Assembly (NCBI RefSeq): GCF_028201475.1
Contig: NZ_CP116384.1
Coordinates: forward strand, 744,001 to 808,000
DNA from: Vibrio sp. SCSIO 43137
GTDB taxonomy: Bacteria > Pseudomonadota > Gammaproteobacteria > Enterobacterales > Vibrionaceae
Reading direction: 5' to 3'
DNA: 64,000 nucleotides
A program made the translations under genes and the position numbers. Below are positions 42,818 to 52,223 of the stretch, one piece after another (positions within the stretch are counted from its first letter, which is position 1; each line of letters starts with the position of its first letter). The notes below the pieces were generated by a model, which saw nothing but the letters and a program-made list of their open reading frames with translations, was not told the origin of the DNA and made no database searches.

Positions 42818-44306
42818 CTGTCTTTTATACAGAAGTCCCTCGCATAATGTGAGGGATTTTTTTTGAACTTAATTCTTGGTTTACGATCAGATCTTTAACG
42901 GACTTAGTTGAGGGTTTTGAGATGATTAAAAGCAATAGTGATTGGGCTGAAGAGCAATTTGGTCATGCTAAACTTGGAGACCCAAGAAGAACGGCTAGAC
43001 TTGTAAAAATGGCATCAGACTTAGCTCAGCATCCAGGTAAATCGGTAGTGAAATCATCTCATTCTCCAGCAAGTATGGAGGGCGCTTACCGATTTATTCG
43101 GAACGACAATGTCTCATCAGACGATATTGCCGAAGCAGGCTTTAAAGCAACTGCAGATCAAGTTCATCGTTACCCTCTCCTTCTCGCGTTAGAAGATACA
43201 ACTACCTTAAGCTACAAACATCGCTCTATTAGAGCGGACTTAGGACATGTAAACCAAGGTAATCGTTATAGGGGGTTGTTTGCCCATAGTATTTTGCTGT
43301 TTGCTCCTGAAACTCTCGACGTTATTGGGTTAGTTGAACAACAACGATGGACGAGAGATATCAAGACTCGAGGTATCCGTCGTAAGGGGTTGAAACGACC
43401 TTATGAAGAAAAAGAAGGTTATAAATGGGAAAGAGCATCACGCAATATGGCAGCCCGTTTAGGTACCTCGATGGTTAACGTAATATCAGTTTGCGATCGC
43501 GAGGCCGATATCTACGATTACCTCATTTATAAAATGGCGAATCAGCAACGTTTTGTTGTGCGGTCGATGATGAGCCGTCATATAGAAGAAGGCTCAGACA
43601 AGCTTTATCACTTTGCATCAGAACTTCAAAGTGTGAAGCAACGTCAAATCCAAATAGCTCAAAGGGGTGGCCGGAAAGCTCGTGAAGTCACTCTGGATGT
43701 AAAATATGCAGCAGTGACTTTAAAAACACCCTCAAACAAAAAAGGAGCTCCTATTTCTCTCAACTATGTTGGCTGCTCCGAAATCGGTGATGGAGAAAAG
43801 AGGCTCAATTGGCATATTTTAACTAATGAGCCAGTTAATAGTGCAGAAGATGCATTAAAAATTATTGGTTACTACGAAAAACGCTGGTTGATTGAGGAGT
43901 ATCACAAGGTCTGGAAAACTGAAGGGACAGGAGTTGAAGAGCTTCGGTTACAAAGTAAAGATAACTTAGATAGGTTAGCAACAATTTATGCGTTTTTAGC
44001 AGTAAGAATTTTCCAATTGAAATTTGCCAATGAGCAAATCGAAGACGTTAGTTGTGAGAAAATCTTGTCCTCAAGAGCATGGAAGTTGCTTTGGCTGAAA
44101 AGAGTAAAGACACCACTTCCAAAGGAGGTTCCAACAGCAAAATGGGCTTATGAACACCTCGCAAGACTTGGCGGTTGGAAAGACAGCAAAAGAAATGGAA
44201 GAGCGTCAGTTAAGACGCTCTGGGAAGGATGGCTCAAACTACAAGCCATCCTTGAAGGCTACGAACTCGCTCTGTCTCTTGAGCAGGACTTGTGATCAAG
44301 AGACAG
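42818..44306 (+). mobile_element. Tn5/IS50-like insertion sequence (IS4 family), 1489 bp
   Basis: The ends read CTGTCTTTTATACAGAAGT (left) and CTGTCTCTTGATCACAAGT (right, on the minus strand). They match at 14 of 19 positions and look like the outer and inner ends of Tn5. One transposase gene fills the inside. It is flanked by 14-base direct repeats. It sits between pntB and vxrA, splitting a terminator. Confidence 0.88.
42922..44295 (+). CDS. IS4-family (Tn5/IS50-type) transposase
   Basis: A 457-aa DDE transposase close in pattern to Tn5 Tnp: N-terminal DNA-binding part with LGDPRRTARLV and EGAYRFIRN; catalytic Asp92 in LEDTTTLSY, Asp192 in VCDREADIY and Glu325 in the Y-R-E-K signature (YEKRWLIEEYHKVWK). 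All key residues are present and the frame is intact, so it may be active. A shorter inhibitor form, as in Tn5, could start inside the N-terminal region but is not evident. Confidence 0.93.
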   Translation: MIKSNSDWAEEQFGHAKLGDPRRTARLVKMASDLAQHPGKSVVKSSHSPASMEGAYRFIRNDNVSSDDIAEAGFKATADQVHRYPLLLALEDTTTLSYKHRSIRADLGHVNQGNRYRGLFAHSILLFAPETLDVIGLVEQQRWTRDIKTRGIRRKGLKRPYEEKEGYKWERASRNMAARLGTSMVNVISVCDREADIYDYLIYKMANQQRFVVRSMMSRHIEEGSDKLYHFASELQSVKQRQIQIAQRGGRKAREVTLDVKYAAVTLKTPSNKKGAPISLNYVGCSEIGDGEKRLNWHILTNEPVNSAEDALKIIGYYEKRWLIEEYHKVWKTEGTGVEELRLQSKDNLDRLATIYAFLAVRIFQLKFANEQIEDVSCEKILSSRAWKLLWLKRVKTPLPKEVPTAKWAYEHLARLGGWKDSKRNGRASVKTLWEGWLKLQAILEGYELALSLEQDL

Positions 44307-44328
44307 GCCTTAATAAAGGCTGGTTTTA
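44307..44328. terminator. Right half of split terminator, pntB 3' end
   Basis: GCCTTAATAAAGGC (44307-44320, target duplication) followed by TGGTTTT. Before insertion the site had arms AAACCAGCCTT and AAGGCTGGTTT around an AATA loop. The short stem left can still form. Confidence 0.65.
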
Positions 44329-44348
44329 TCTGTTGTTTCAACGGTTAT

Positions 44349-45725
44349 TTAAAGTGCTTTAAAGATGTTCTCTACACTCTCTTTCGCATCACCAAACAGC
44401 ATTTGTGTATTCTCTTTGAAGAATAGCGGGTTCTGAACACCTGCGTAGCCCGGGTTCATAGAACGCTTGAAGACAATAACATCTTTGGCATTCCATACTT
44501 CCAGAACAGGCATACCTGCGATCGGGCTGTTAGGATCATCTTGTGCTGCCGGGTTAACCGTATCGTTAGCACCGATAACCAGAACAGTATCCGTCTCAGA
44601 CAGGTCATCATTGATTTCGTCCATTTCCAGAACGATATCATATGGTACTTTAGCTTCCGCCAGCAGTACGTTCATGTGACCCGGTAACCTTCCCGCTACA
44701 GGGTGAATAGCAAAGCGAACATCAACGCCATGAGCACGCAGTTTCTCAGTGATTTCATATACCGGATATTGCGCTTGCGCTACCGCCATACCATATCCCG
44801 GAGTGATCACTACTGACTTAGAGTTTTTCAGCATATCAGCAACGTCTTCTGCGTTGGTTTCGCGATGCTCACCGTATTCAGTGTCAGTGTCCAACACCAC
44901 TTCCTGACCAAAACCACCAGCGATTACAGAAATGAACGAACGGTTCATCGCTTTACACATGATGTAGGAAAGAATGGCACCTGATGAACCAACAAGTGCA
45001 CCAGTTACGATCAACAGATCGTTGGCCAGCATGAAACCTGCGGCCGCCGCTGCCCAGCCAGAGTATGAGTTCAGCATGGAAACCACAACCGGCATATCCG
45101 CACCACCAATTGATGCAACCAGATGGTAACCGAATACAAAGGCAATCAGGGTCATCACGATAAGGGCAAACATGCTGCCTTCAACGTTGACGAAATGAAG
45201 CATTAGCAGGAACGAAACAACAACAGCCGCTAAGTTCCACTTATGCTTATGTGGAATACTTAGTGGTGAAGAAGGAATCAGACCTCTTAGCTTACAGAAA
45301 GCAACGATAGAACCTGTGAAGGTAACCGCACCGATAAACACACCAAGGAATACTTCTACAAGGTGGATATTAAGCAGTGCCTGATCGGTGAAAACACCAT
45401 GATCAATGTAGCTGTTATAACCAACCAAAACCGCAGCCAGACCTACAAAGCTGTGTAGGATAGCAACCAGCTCCGGCATTTCGGTCATTTCAACTTTCTT
45501 GGCATAGTGGATACCAATACCACCACCGATCACCATAGCAAGGATGATCCAGCCAAATGCTGAACTGTCAGGAGAGAAGATCGTCGCGATCAACGCAATT
45601 CCCATACCGGTAATACCGTAGTAGTTACCTGCACGGGCAGACTCCTGCTTAGAAAGTCCCGCTAGACTCATGATAAAGAGAACCGCAGCAACAATGTATG
45701 CGGCTTGTACTAATCCTGCAGACAT
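44349..45725 (-). CDS. pntB: NAD(P) transhydrogenase subunit beta
   Basis: A 458-aa inner-membrane subunit of the proton-translocating transhydrogenase, which uses the proton gradient to make NADPH from NADH. Residues 1-~260 hold about nine membrane helices ([20 protein letters not shown] first); ~280-458 is the NADP(H)-binding domain ([29 protein letters not shown]). ATG 45725 has AAGGAG six bases upstream; the frame is open to 45758. It follows pntA by ten bases. Confidence 0.95.
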   Translation of the reverse strand: MSAGLVQAAYIVAAVLFIMSLAGLSKQESARAGNYYGITGMGIALIATIFSPDSSAFGWIILAMVIGGGIGIHYAKKVEMTEMPELVAILHSFVGLAAVLVGYNSYIDHGVFTDQALLNIHLVEVFLGVFIGAVTFTGSIVAFCKLRGLIPSSPLSIPHKHKWNLAAVVVSFLLMLHFVNVEGSMFALIVMTLIAFVFGYHLVASIGGADMPVVVSMLNSYSGWAAAAAGFMLANDLLIVTGALVGSSGAILSYIMCKAMNRSFISVIAGGFGQEVVLDTDTEYGEHRETNAEDVADMLKNSKSVVITPGYGMAVAQAQYPVYEITEKLRAHGVDVRFAIHPVAGRLPGHMNVLLAEAKVPYDIVLEMDEINDDLSETDTVLVIGANDTVNPAAQDDPNSPIAGMPVLEVWNAKDVIVFKRSMNPGYAGVQNPLFFKENTQMLFGDAKESVENIFKAL

Positions 45726-45735
45726 TTCAATCTCC

Positions 45736-47271
45736 TTAGTCTTTACGGAACATTTCAAGCATACGTTTGGTTACGGTAAAGCCACCAAAGATATTTATGC
45801 TTGCAATTAACACGGCGATAAACGACAGAACGGAAACAGCAGTATTACCCTGTCCTATCTGAAGTAACGCACCCACAACGATAATGCCTGAAATAGCATT
45901 GGTCACTGACATTAGCGGGGTGTGCAGAGCGTGAGTTACGTTCCATACCACGTAGTAACCTACTACACAGGCCAGAACAAACACCGTAAAGTGAGAAAGG
46001 AATGCAGCCGGAGCAACACTCGCAACCCATGCGAACGCACCTACCGCAGCAACCAATCCGACAATTTTCTTAACCGGAGAAGCAGGTTCTTCAACCTTCT
46101 CTTCCGCCGGTTTAACAGGCTCGGCTTTAACCTGAGGCTGTGCAGATACCTGAATCGGCGGAGCCGGCCAGGTCACTTCACCCTCTTTGACAACCGTAAC
46201 ACCGCGAAGAACAACATCTTCAAAGTCGATATCGATATTGCCGTCTTTCTCCTTGCAAAGCAGTTTTACAAGGTTAACCAGGTTAGTCGCATAAAGCTGA
46301 GAAGACTGAGTAGGAAGGCGACCCACCATGTCGGTGTAACCAATAACTTTTACGCCATTTTCAGTAGTAATCACTTTATCAGCGATAGTGTACTCACAGT
46401 TACCACCGTTAGCCGCAGCAAGGTCAACGATAACGCTGCCGGCCTTCATGCTATCAACCATCTCTTTGGTGATCAGCTTTGGAGCTGGTCGGCCTGGGAT
46501 AAGAGCCGTGGTAATGATGATATCCACGTCCTTCGCTTGTTCAGCATAAAGCTCTTCTGCTTTTTTGTTGAACTCGTCAGACATCTCTTTGGCATAGCCG
46601 TCACCAGCGCCTGTATCTTCCTCGAAATCAACTTCAAGGAAATCAGCACCCATGGACTGGACTTGCTCTTTTACTTCAGGACGTACGTCAAATGCGCGAA
46701 CAACAGCGCCAAGGCTACCGGCCGCACCGATAGCAGCAAGGCCGGCAACACCCGCACCTGCAACAAGAACTTTTGCAGGGGGTACTTTACCCGCTGCGGT
46801 AATCTGACCGGTAAAGAATCGACCAAACTCGTGTGCGGCTTCTACCACTGCACGATAACCGGCTATGTTTGCCATAGAACTCAACGCGTCAAGTGCCTGA
46901 GCACGAGAAATACGCGGTACTGAGTCCATCGCCATAACATTGATATTCTTAGCTGATAGCTTTTCCATCAACTCAGGGCTCTGAGCCGGCCAAATAAAGC
47001 TAACTAAGCTAGCGCCTTCTTTAATTGATTCAATTTCATTATCAGAAGGTGCATTCACTTTAAATATCAGGTCTGCATTCCATATCTCTTCAGCAGAAAC
47101 TACTGAAGCCCCTGCTGCTTCATAAGCAGCATTATCAAAGCTGGCTAACAGACCAGCATCGGATTCAACGGCAACGTCGAATCCTAGTTTTAACAGCTGT
47201 TCTACCGATTTCGGCGTAGCAGCCACTCGAGTTTCACCTGCGAGTATCTCTCTAGGTACACCAATTTGCAT
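45736..47271 (-). CDS. pntA: NAD(P) transhydrogenase subunit alpha
   Basis: A 511-aa subunit: NAD(H)-binding domain at residues 1-~370 ([41 protein letters not shown]), a Pro/Glu-rich linker, and about four membrane helices at ~410-505. It makes one operon with pntB. From memory, pntAB lie next to vxrAB in V. cholerae chromosome II as well, which supports shared gene order. Confidence 0.95.
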   Translation of the reverse strand: MQIGVPREILAGETRVAATPKSVEQLLKLGFDVAVESDAGLLASFDNAAYEAAGASVVSAEEIWNADLIFKVNAPSDNEIESIKEGASLVSFIWPAQSPELMEKLSAKNINVMAMDSVPRISRAQALDALSSMANIAGYRAVVEAAHEFGRFFTGQITAAGKVPPAKVLVAGAGVAGLAAIGAAGSLGAVVRAFDVRPEVKEQVQSMGADFLEVDFEEDTGAGDGYAKEMSDEFNKKAEELYAEQAKDVDIIITTALIPGRPAPKLITKEMVDSMKAGSVIVDLAAANGGNCEYTIADKVITTENGVKVIGYTDMVGRLPTQSSQLYATNLVNLVKLLCKEKDGNIDIDFEDVVLRGVTVVKEGEVTWPAPPIQVSAQPQVKAEPVKPAEEKVEEPASPVKKIVGLVAAVGAFAWVASVAPAAFLSHFTVFVLACVVGYYVVWNVTHALHTPLMSVTNAISGIIVVGALLQIGQGNTAVSVLSFIAVLIASINIFGGFTVTKRMLEMFRKD

Positions 47272-47607
47272 AGTTATTCCCTACTATTGGCACAATGAAT
47301 AATCTGTTTTTATCTAACGACACGTATAACTTCAAGTTTTTTGTAATAAAAATACATTATTTGATTACATCTAATCCTGAATAGCCTTGAATTCTCTCTT
47401 TAAGTCAGTGAAAAAACAACAAGTTCACTACTGGGCTGAGGTCAAACCAGATAACGGATAAAAATAGAGGTTATTTATCGCTCGAATTATTACGTATTTT
47501 TCGCGAGCTATTATAAAAAGAGCCATCAGCATAAACGCTAATGGCTCTCACAATCATGATAAATATCAAACTGTTTAGTGTAAAAGTCGTGACCCAACGC
47601 CAAACTT
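47272..47607. other. 336-bp spacer: pntA promoter region plus terminator
   Basis: AT-rich; should hold the pntAB promoter, but no box pair is clear. The only firm structure is the terminator at 47512-47548. Confidence 0.5.
47512..47548 (-). terminator. Terminator of the HlyU-like gene
   Basis: On the minus strand a 12-bp stem (AGAGCCATTAGC with GCTGATGGCTCT, one G-U pair), then TTTTTATA. Confidence 0.85.
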
Positions 47608-47883
47608 TTAACTGAAGATCTTACCGTTCATCTGGTCAATAAACATTTTTGCTTTATTTAGCATCAGATCGTTGGCATCAGTCTCAGAACTCACTACATC
47701 AGAACGAATAAATCTATGTTCCTTCACCTCACCGTCAACTTCTTGGGTGATTCTGCCGGCAATCCGGTATTGACCAGACTCAGCAATGGATTCCTGATAG
47801 ATCAAAAAACCTTTGTACTCTACGGGTTCAACTTGTTTTGCTTTACTCTCTTTTGAAGAGAATAAATTAGAAAAAAATCCCAC
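47608..47883 (-). CDS. HlyU-family (PF10115-type) small protein
   Basis: A 91-aa soluble protein with the pattern VEYKGFLIYQES, YRIAGRITQEVDGEVKEHRFIRSD and a C-terminal helix. It matches the small HlyU (PF10115) family, which is not the winged-helix HlyU virulence regulator of vibrios. The function is unknown. It follows the ComFB-like gene and ends in a strong terminator, so the two form an operon. Confidence 0.75.
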   Translation of the reverse strand: MGFFSNLFSSKESKAKQVEPVEYKGFLIYQESIAESGQYRIAGRITQEVDGEVKEHRFIRSDVVSSETDANDLMLNKAKMFIDQMNGKIFS

Positions 47884-47899
47884 TCAGAACTCCTTACTT

Positions 47900-48268
47900 C
47901 TATCGTGATCTGGGTTTTAAAATCGGCTCTTCATACCACTCTAACTCGCGGTTCTCTTTTTCTTCGTCACTATCGGCGAAGATCACCTCTTCTTCTGTGC
48001 GCTCTGTGCGACGATCTGACTTGATCATTGTCTCCGCCGCTTCAACTGCAACAGCAACCTGCTCTTCATACTGAATTCTCTTACCCGTTTCCAGCCGTGA
48101 AAGGAAATCAATATCAAACCGGATATAGATAGGCCTCAACTGATTCAGTGTCAGACAGGCTAAATCAGCAAGCTGATCATTATCGTACTGCTCTGTGTAT
48201 CGCTCTTCCGCCAGCTTGTTACCTACAAGGGTTTCCATATAATTGTGCACGTCGACATTAATCTGCAT
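47900..48268 (-). CDS. ComFB-like (late competence) protein
   Basis: A 122-aa protein with the ComFB pattern: DVHNYMETLVGNKLAEER, LADLACLTLNQLRPIYIRFDID, then an acidic C-terminal tail. ComFB proteins are small, and some bind cyclic di-nucleotides. ATG 48268 is preceded by GGAG; the frame opens at 48292. Next to it, on the other strand, is a diguanylate cyclase gene, which is suggestive but not proof of a link. Confidence 0.75.
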   Translation of the reverse strand: MQINVDVHNYMETLVGNKLAEERYTEQYDNDQLADLACLTLNQLRPIYIRFDIDFLSRLETGKRIQYEEQVAVAVEAAETMIKSDRRTERTEEEVIFADSDEEKENRELEWYEEPILKPRSR

Positions 48269-48485
48269 GTTCAATCTCCATGAATAATTCATAGTAAAAC
48301 TAACACTATGATATGAAACTCAAAAGGTTATCGCCTACTTTCATTAGCACTTTTATTTAATTATTGCTGCTTTAACCACAATTTGAATCAGTTAGAGGTT
48401 TTTAATTCCCCTTAAAGCCGTTATCCTATGCTACCGAGCTTTAAGTAATTACTTTTAGTTTAGATTAGCATGTGATTTGTAAAAG

Positions 48486-49709
48486 ATGTCCTTTATCCAT
48501 ACCAACCTATTCAGACTTCTGTTCCCTTTGATACTTATTAGTATCCTGTTTCTGGATATGGATAACATTGCCTTACTGGTTCAGACCAACTTTAATCTAG
48601 CAGCTCAACTCCCTTATCTTCTGTTTGCCGTATGTATTCTTCTTTGCCAGAGTTTCAATCAAAGCCGCATGGGCATGATAGCCACCGCTCTGGCCATCGC
48701 CTATTGGATTATCCAGTCACGGCTGCAACAGCCTCTTAGTTATGGCACAACAAAAATTGAGTATGTTCTTCTGGCGTTTACCTTTCCGACCGCCTGTATC
48801 GCCGTTTATATCTTTCCTGAAAAGCGCATATTTTCCATAGGCGGGCTGGTTTACTGCGGTTTACTGGTATTGCTTTTAGCCTGGAGCAGCCTGTTTATAC
48901 AACATATTGAAATTAACGGGATAAGTGAGGGCTGGCAGAAATTTCTGTTCGAGCTTCCTCAGGTATCTAAGTTACCTTTTATCGTTATTCTGTATAACAC
49001 CTTTTTTGTAGGGTTATTTGCTGTCTTTGTTCTGCGTAAAAATATGGTCATAGATGTGGCCATCTATACCGCCTTGTGTGTTTCAACACTAACACTGCTG
49101 CTGATACAAATGCCTTATATATCGACCATTCTCTATACACTGGCCGGCTTCCTATTGATTATCGGCATTATGACCACAAGCCATGAGCTGGCTTACAATG
49201 ATCAGTTGACGAATATCCCCAGCCGCCGCGCACTGGAGGCTGAATTTAAACACCTTGGCAAAAAGTACACCATCGCCATGCTGGATGTGGATCACTTTAA
49301 AAAGTTCAACGATACCTACGGACACGACGTCGGCGACGACGTACTAAGGTTGGTAGCCAGCCAAATGAGTAAAATAGGCGGTAAAGCGCGCGTCTATCGC
49401 TATGGCGGAGAAGAATTCACCGTTCTGTTTAAAGGTAAGTGTATTGAAGAAGCCCTGATTCATCTTGATGAACTGCGAGAAAATATCGCCAATTATCAGA
49501 TGGCTATACGTAAGTACGACGAGAGGCCGAAGAACAAACTCGGTTTAATCAATCGCGGCAAAGGTCAGAACAGCAAACGTGTTTCCGTAACCATCAGTAT
49601 TGGTGTCGCAGACAGCTACGATCACAAATCCCCTCAGTCCACCATGAAAGCGGCTGATAAAGCTCTGTATAAAGCCAAAAAGGCCGGCAGAAACCGGGTT
49701 GCGTCTTAA
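48486..49709 (+). CDS. Membrane-bound diguanylate cyclase (GGDEF)
   Basis: A 407-aa protein with about seven N-terminal membrane helices (residues ~8-230) and a GGDEF domain at ~240-405. The active-site motif is GGEEF in YRYGGEEFTVLF, with DVDHFKKFNDTYGHDVGD upstream; both support c-di-GMP synthesis. The product-inhibition motif R-x-x-D five residues before GGEEF is absent (GGKA), so the enzyme may lack that feedback. An insertion of about 20 residues follows the active site. Confidence 0.88.
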   Translation: MSFIHTNLFRLLFPLILISILFLDMDNIALLVQTNFNLAAQLPYLLFAVCILLCQSFNQSRMGMIATALAIAYWIIQSRLQQPLSYGTTKIEYVLLAFTFPTACIAVYIFPEKRIFSIGGLVYCGLLVLLLAWSSLFIQHIEINGISEGWQKFLFELPQVSKLPFIVILYNTFFVGLFAVFVLRKNMVIDVAIYTALCVSTLTLLLIQMPYISTILYTLAGFLLIIGIMTTSHELAYNDQLTNIPSRRALEAEFKHLGKKYTIAMLDVDHFKKFNDTYGHDVGDDVLRLVASQMSKIGGKARVYRYGGEEFTVLFKGKCIEEALIHLDELRENIANYQMAIRKYDERPKNKLGLINRGKGQNSKRVSVTISIGVADSYDHKSPQSTMKAADKALYKAKKAGRNRVAS

Positions 49710-49837
49710 CCAACACTTAGTACTATTTTCTTTTATAAATCCGCCACTTAAAGTGTGATTATTTTGATTTAATATTGTTAAATCAAAGTAAACAAGGTAA
49801 GTTAAGCCAAGACAATTTAACTTACAGGAACAGGCGA

Positions 49838-50287
49838 ATGATTTACAAAATCGTCATTGCAGTCGTATTAGCACTGGTTGCTTATATGTTTTATAAAAAC
49901 AGTGTCACCCCTAGCTATCTGGGTGTTAACTCCGGCAAGTTCGCCGAAATGCCATCCAGCCCTAACGCTGTATCCAGCCAGACTGATATGGAAGAGAAGT
50001 TCGTAGAACCACTCCCGTTTCAGGATTCTGACAAAGCGATACAGGACATCAACCGCGTTCTTTCCCAAATGTCCGGAAATGAGGTTGTGGTTTCCGACGG
50101 TAACTACCTGCACGTCGTATTCACCACACCAACCATGAAGTATAAAGATGATCTTGAGCTTTACCTTGATGACTCATCTAAACAGCTTCATTACCGATCC
50201 CAGTCTCGTGTTGGTTACAGTGATGCCGGCCTAAACCGTGCCCGCTATGATGAGTTTGCTAAACTTTATCAGAAAATCTCCAGATAA
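49838..50287 (+). CDS. Hypothetical membrane-anchored protein, 149 aa
   Basis: A 149-aa protein with one N-terminal helix (MIYKIVIAVVLALVAYMFY) and a soluble, probably periplasmic domain of ~120 residues. I do not recognise the family. ATG 49838 is preceded by AGGAACAGG; the longer frame from 49775 would bury the helix. It lies between the cyclase and the cold-shock gene. Confidence 0.65.
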   Translation: MIYKIVIAVVLALVAYMFYKNSVTPSYLGVNSGKFAEMPSSPNAVSSQTDMEEKFVEPLPFQDSDKAIQDINRVLSQMSGNEVVVSDGNYLHVVFTTPTMKYKDDLELYLDDSSKQLHYRSQSRVGYSDAGLNRARYDEFAKLYQKISR

Positions 50288-50478
50288 CTGTGCTGTGAGT
50301 TTCTGGCTGTTTTATCAATAATGAATTGAATTCAAACAATTTTATTAAAATGTTACCTCAGGGCATGTATTGATCACATCTTAATAAATTGACCATATTT
50401 TATACGCTTTAGTTAATGTAACGTATTTTTGTTGATGTGCTTTTTGCATCAGTTACTTACCTGAAATAGAGTTTTATT

Positions 50479-50691
50479 ATGAGTGAAAAAATCAATGGCA
50501 CTGTAAAGTGGTTTAATCAAGACAAAGGATTCGGCTTCATTACACCAGAAAATGGTGGGAAGGATGTGTTTGTTCACTTCTCAGCGATTAATGGAACTGG
50601 TCGTCGAAACTTACAGGACGGTCAACAAGTATCGTTTGTAGTAACTAATGGACAAAAAGGTCCGCAAGCAGAAGACGTCAGCGCCATCTGA
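50479..50691 (+). CDS. Cold-shock protein (CspA family)
   Basis: A 70-aa CSD protein with the RNA-binding motifs KGFGFI and VFVHF; the usual Asp-Gly of other Csp proteins is present as [10 protein letters not shown]. It acts as an RNA chaperone. The 191-base spacer upstream likely holds a long leader with a small hairpin (TGATGTGC facing GCATCA, 50434-50452), as is common for cold-shock messages. A strong terminator follows. Confidence 0.93.
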   Translation: MSEKINGTVKWFNQDKGFGFITPENGGKDVFVHFSAINGTGRRNLQDGQQVSFVVTNGQKGPQAEDVSAI

Positions 50692-50709
50692 TTAGTTATA
50701 CAAGTATCG

Positions 50710-50740
50710 AAGCCATCTTTTATAAGATGGCTTTTTTATT
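50710..50740 (+). terminator. Cold-shock gene terminator
   Basis: A perfect 10-bp stem AAGCCATCTT (50710-50719) / AAGATGGCTT (50724-50733) with TTAT loop, then TTTTATT. Confidence 0.9.
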
Positions 50741-50863
50741 GGTTACCTATTCAGCAACCTTTTGTCACAATCCCCTGCTACATCAAGTAACGCGCTATTA
50801 TTCATTGACATTTTTATTGTTCTTTTTAGCATTACCAGCCAACTTATCTATACGAGACCATTT

Positions 50864-51304
50864 ATGAGCAACGAAAACAGCCCACAGCAGACAGAGACTG
50901 TCGATCTAGATCAGATTTCTGCCGAACTGAAAAAGGTAATCGAGTTTGATCAGGTACCTGAGCAGATGCTTAGTATGGTCGTCTCAATCCATGAGGTTTC
51001 CGAACAAGCCGTCCGTGAGTCATGGGATACTATGCCAGCCAGTGCACAGAATGTGCTTGATAACTTCGAGCAGTTCCACGCTTTAATTTCTGTCAGTCAG
51101 GCGTTTGCCGGTGTTAACTTTATGGAAGAGTACCAAACTCTTGAACTTCCTAAAGAGATGAGTGACAGCGAGCAGGAAGAATACCGCGCTCAATTACTTG
51201 ATCAAGTTCTGCATAACTGTGTAAAAGATATGGTTAAGCAAGTTAAAAAGGCCCGCCGTGATGCGGTGCTTAAACGAGACTTTAAAGACGTCTTTGCCAA
51301 GTAA
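50864..51304 (+). CDS. DUF3069-type protein
   Basis: A 146-aa soluble, acidic, mostly helical protein, matching what I recall as DUF3069 of vibrios. Marks are IEFDQVPEQMLSMVVSIHEV and the Lys/Arg-rich C-terminus. ATG 50864 is chosen from the family pattern; the frame opens at 50762 with a spurious hydrophobic lead. The ribosome site is weak. Function unknown. Confidence 0.7.
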   Translation: MSNENSPQQTETVDLDQISAELKKVIEFDQVPEQMLSMVVSIHEVSEQAVRESWDTMPASAQNVLDNFEQFHALISVSQAFAGVNFMEEYQTLELPKEMSDSEQEEYRAQLLDQVLHNCVKDMVKQVKKARRDAVLKRDFKDVFAK

Positions 51305-51413
51305 CCAAAGCCATTATATAGAGTGAACGTCATTTAATTGAGCGTTCACTCAATTGACAAAAGCCGAAACGAGATTTACGTTATATAGACAATGTCTATA
51401 CACTGAAACTGTT

Positions 51414-51878
51414 ATGGATTTTGAAATAAGAAAAGCCAATAGCAAAGATACAGAATGCATTCAGAAAGTATTAACGGAGTCGCGGGCTGAATATCTGCCC
51501 TATGCGCCGATTAAGTACTCAGAACAGGAAATCAGTTACTGGATAAGGGAGATCCTGCTTGCTAAGTCCGACGTATGGGTCGCAGTTATTAACAAGCTGA
51601 TTGTCGGAATCTGTTCCAGCAGTAGTCGTGGCTTTAGTACCTGGATAGATCAACTCTATATCCTGCCAGGTTACACTGGAAATACCATAGGTAGCTCTTT
51701 ACTTAACTCTGCAGTGAGTTATGCCAAATTTCAGCATATTAAAGTGGTTTGCTTTAAGATGAACCAGCCTGCACAGCAGTTTTATAAGCAGCACGGTTTT
51801 CAGGTGGTAGAAGAACGGGACGGTTCAGATAATGAAGAAGATCTTCCCGATCTTGTTCTACAGAAAAAGGTGTTTTGA
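51414..51878 (+). CDS. GNAT-family N-acetyltransferase
   Basis: A 154-aa GNAT protein. Motif A is LYILPGYTGNTIGSSLLNSA near residue 80, where R/Q-x-x-G-x-G/A is relaxed to GYTGNTIG, and motif B is KMNQPAQQFYKQHGFQ near 120. The substrate is unknown. ATG 51414 begins at the first conserved strand (FEIRKANSKD) but has no clear ribosome site; the frame opens at 51354. Confidence 0.8.
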   Translation: MDFEIRKANSKDTECIQKVLTESRAEYLPYAPIKYSEQEISYWIREILLAKSDVWVAVINKLIVGICSSSSRGFSTWIDQLYILPGYTGNTIGSSLLNSAVSYAKFQHIKVVCFKMNQPAQQFYKQHGFQVVEERDGSDNEEDLPDLVLQKKVF

Positions 51879-52005
51879 TGGTTATTTCATCTGATTTTGC
51901 TTGCAAATCATACATAATCATCATTTCTTTCATTCCGGTATTGACTCTAAATGTTGAACGCATATAAAGTTCTAGCCGCTTTTATTCGTAACTCAAGGTG
52001 TCCCT

Positions 52006-52185
52006 GTGAGCACTAAGAAAAAAAAAGAATCAAATAAAAAAGATAGTCAGTTGATCATTCGTATCAACGGTGAACAGCGGGATAAATTTGTCTCTCTGTG
52101 TGAAGATATGGATACCTCTGCAGCAAGAGAGGTCAGACGCTTCATTAAGCAGTTTATAGCTGATCATGATAAAGAAGACGAGTAA
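52006..52185 (+). CDS. 59-aa ribbon-helix-helix DNA-binding protein
   Basis: A small frame from GTG 52006 (AAGGTG at 51995-52000) to TAA 52185. A Lys-rich N-terminus (STKKKKESNKKD) leads to a ribbon-helix-helix unit: strand QLIIRINGEQ, helix RDKFVSLCEDMD, then TSAAREVRRFIKQFIADH. It is probably a dimeric repressor of the Arc/CopG type. No toxin gene is next to it, so it is not an obvious antitoxin. Confidence 0.8.
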   Translation: MSTKKKKESNKKDSQLIIRINGEQRDKFVSLCEDMDTSAAREVRRFIKQFIADHDKEDE

Positions 52186-52223
52186 TAATCAGATATCACT
52201 CTTCTAACCCGTCCTCTACTAAG

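Noticed and set aside
42800-44324. 24-bp inverted repeats as IS ends
   Set aside because: They extend outside the Tn5-like ends CTGTCT and are explained by the palindromic target and its duplication.
45922-46923. 333-aa open frame antisense to pntA
   Set aside because: It is a shadow of the highly conserved pntA frame; no start signal and no recognisable protein.
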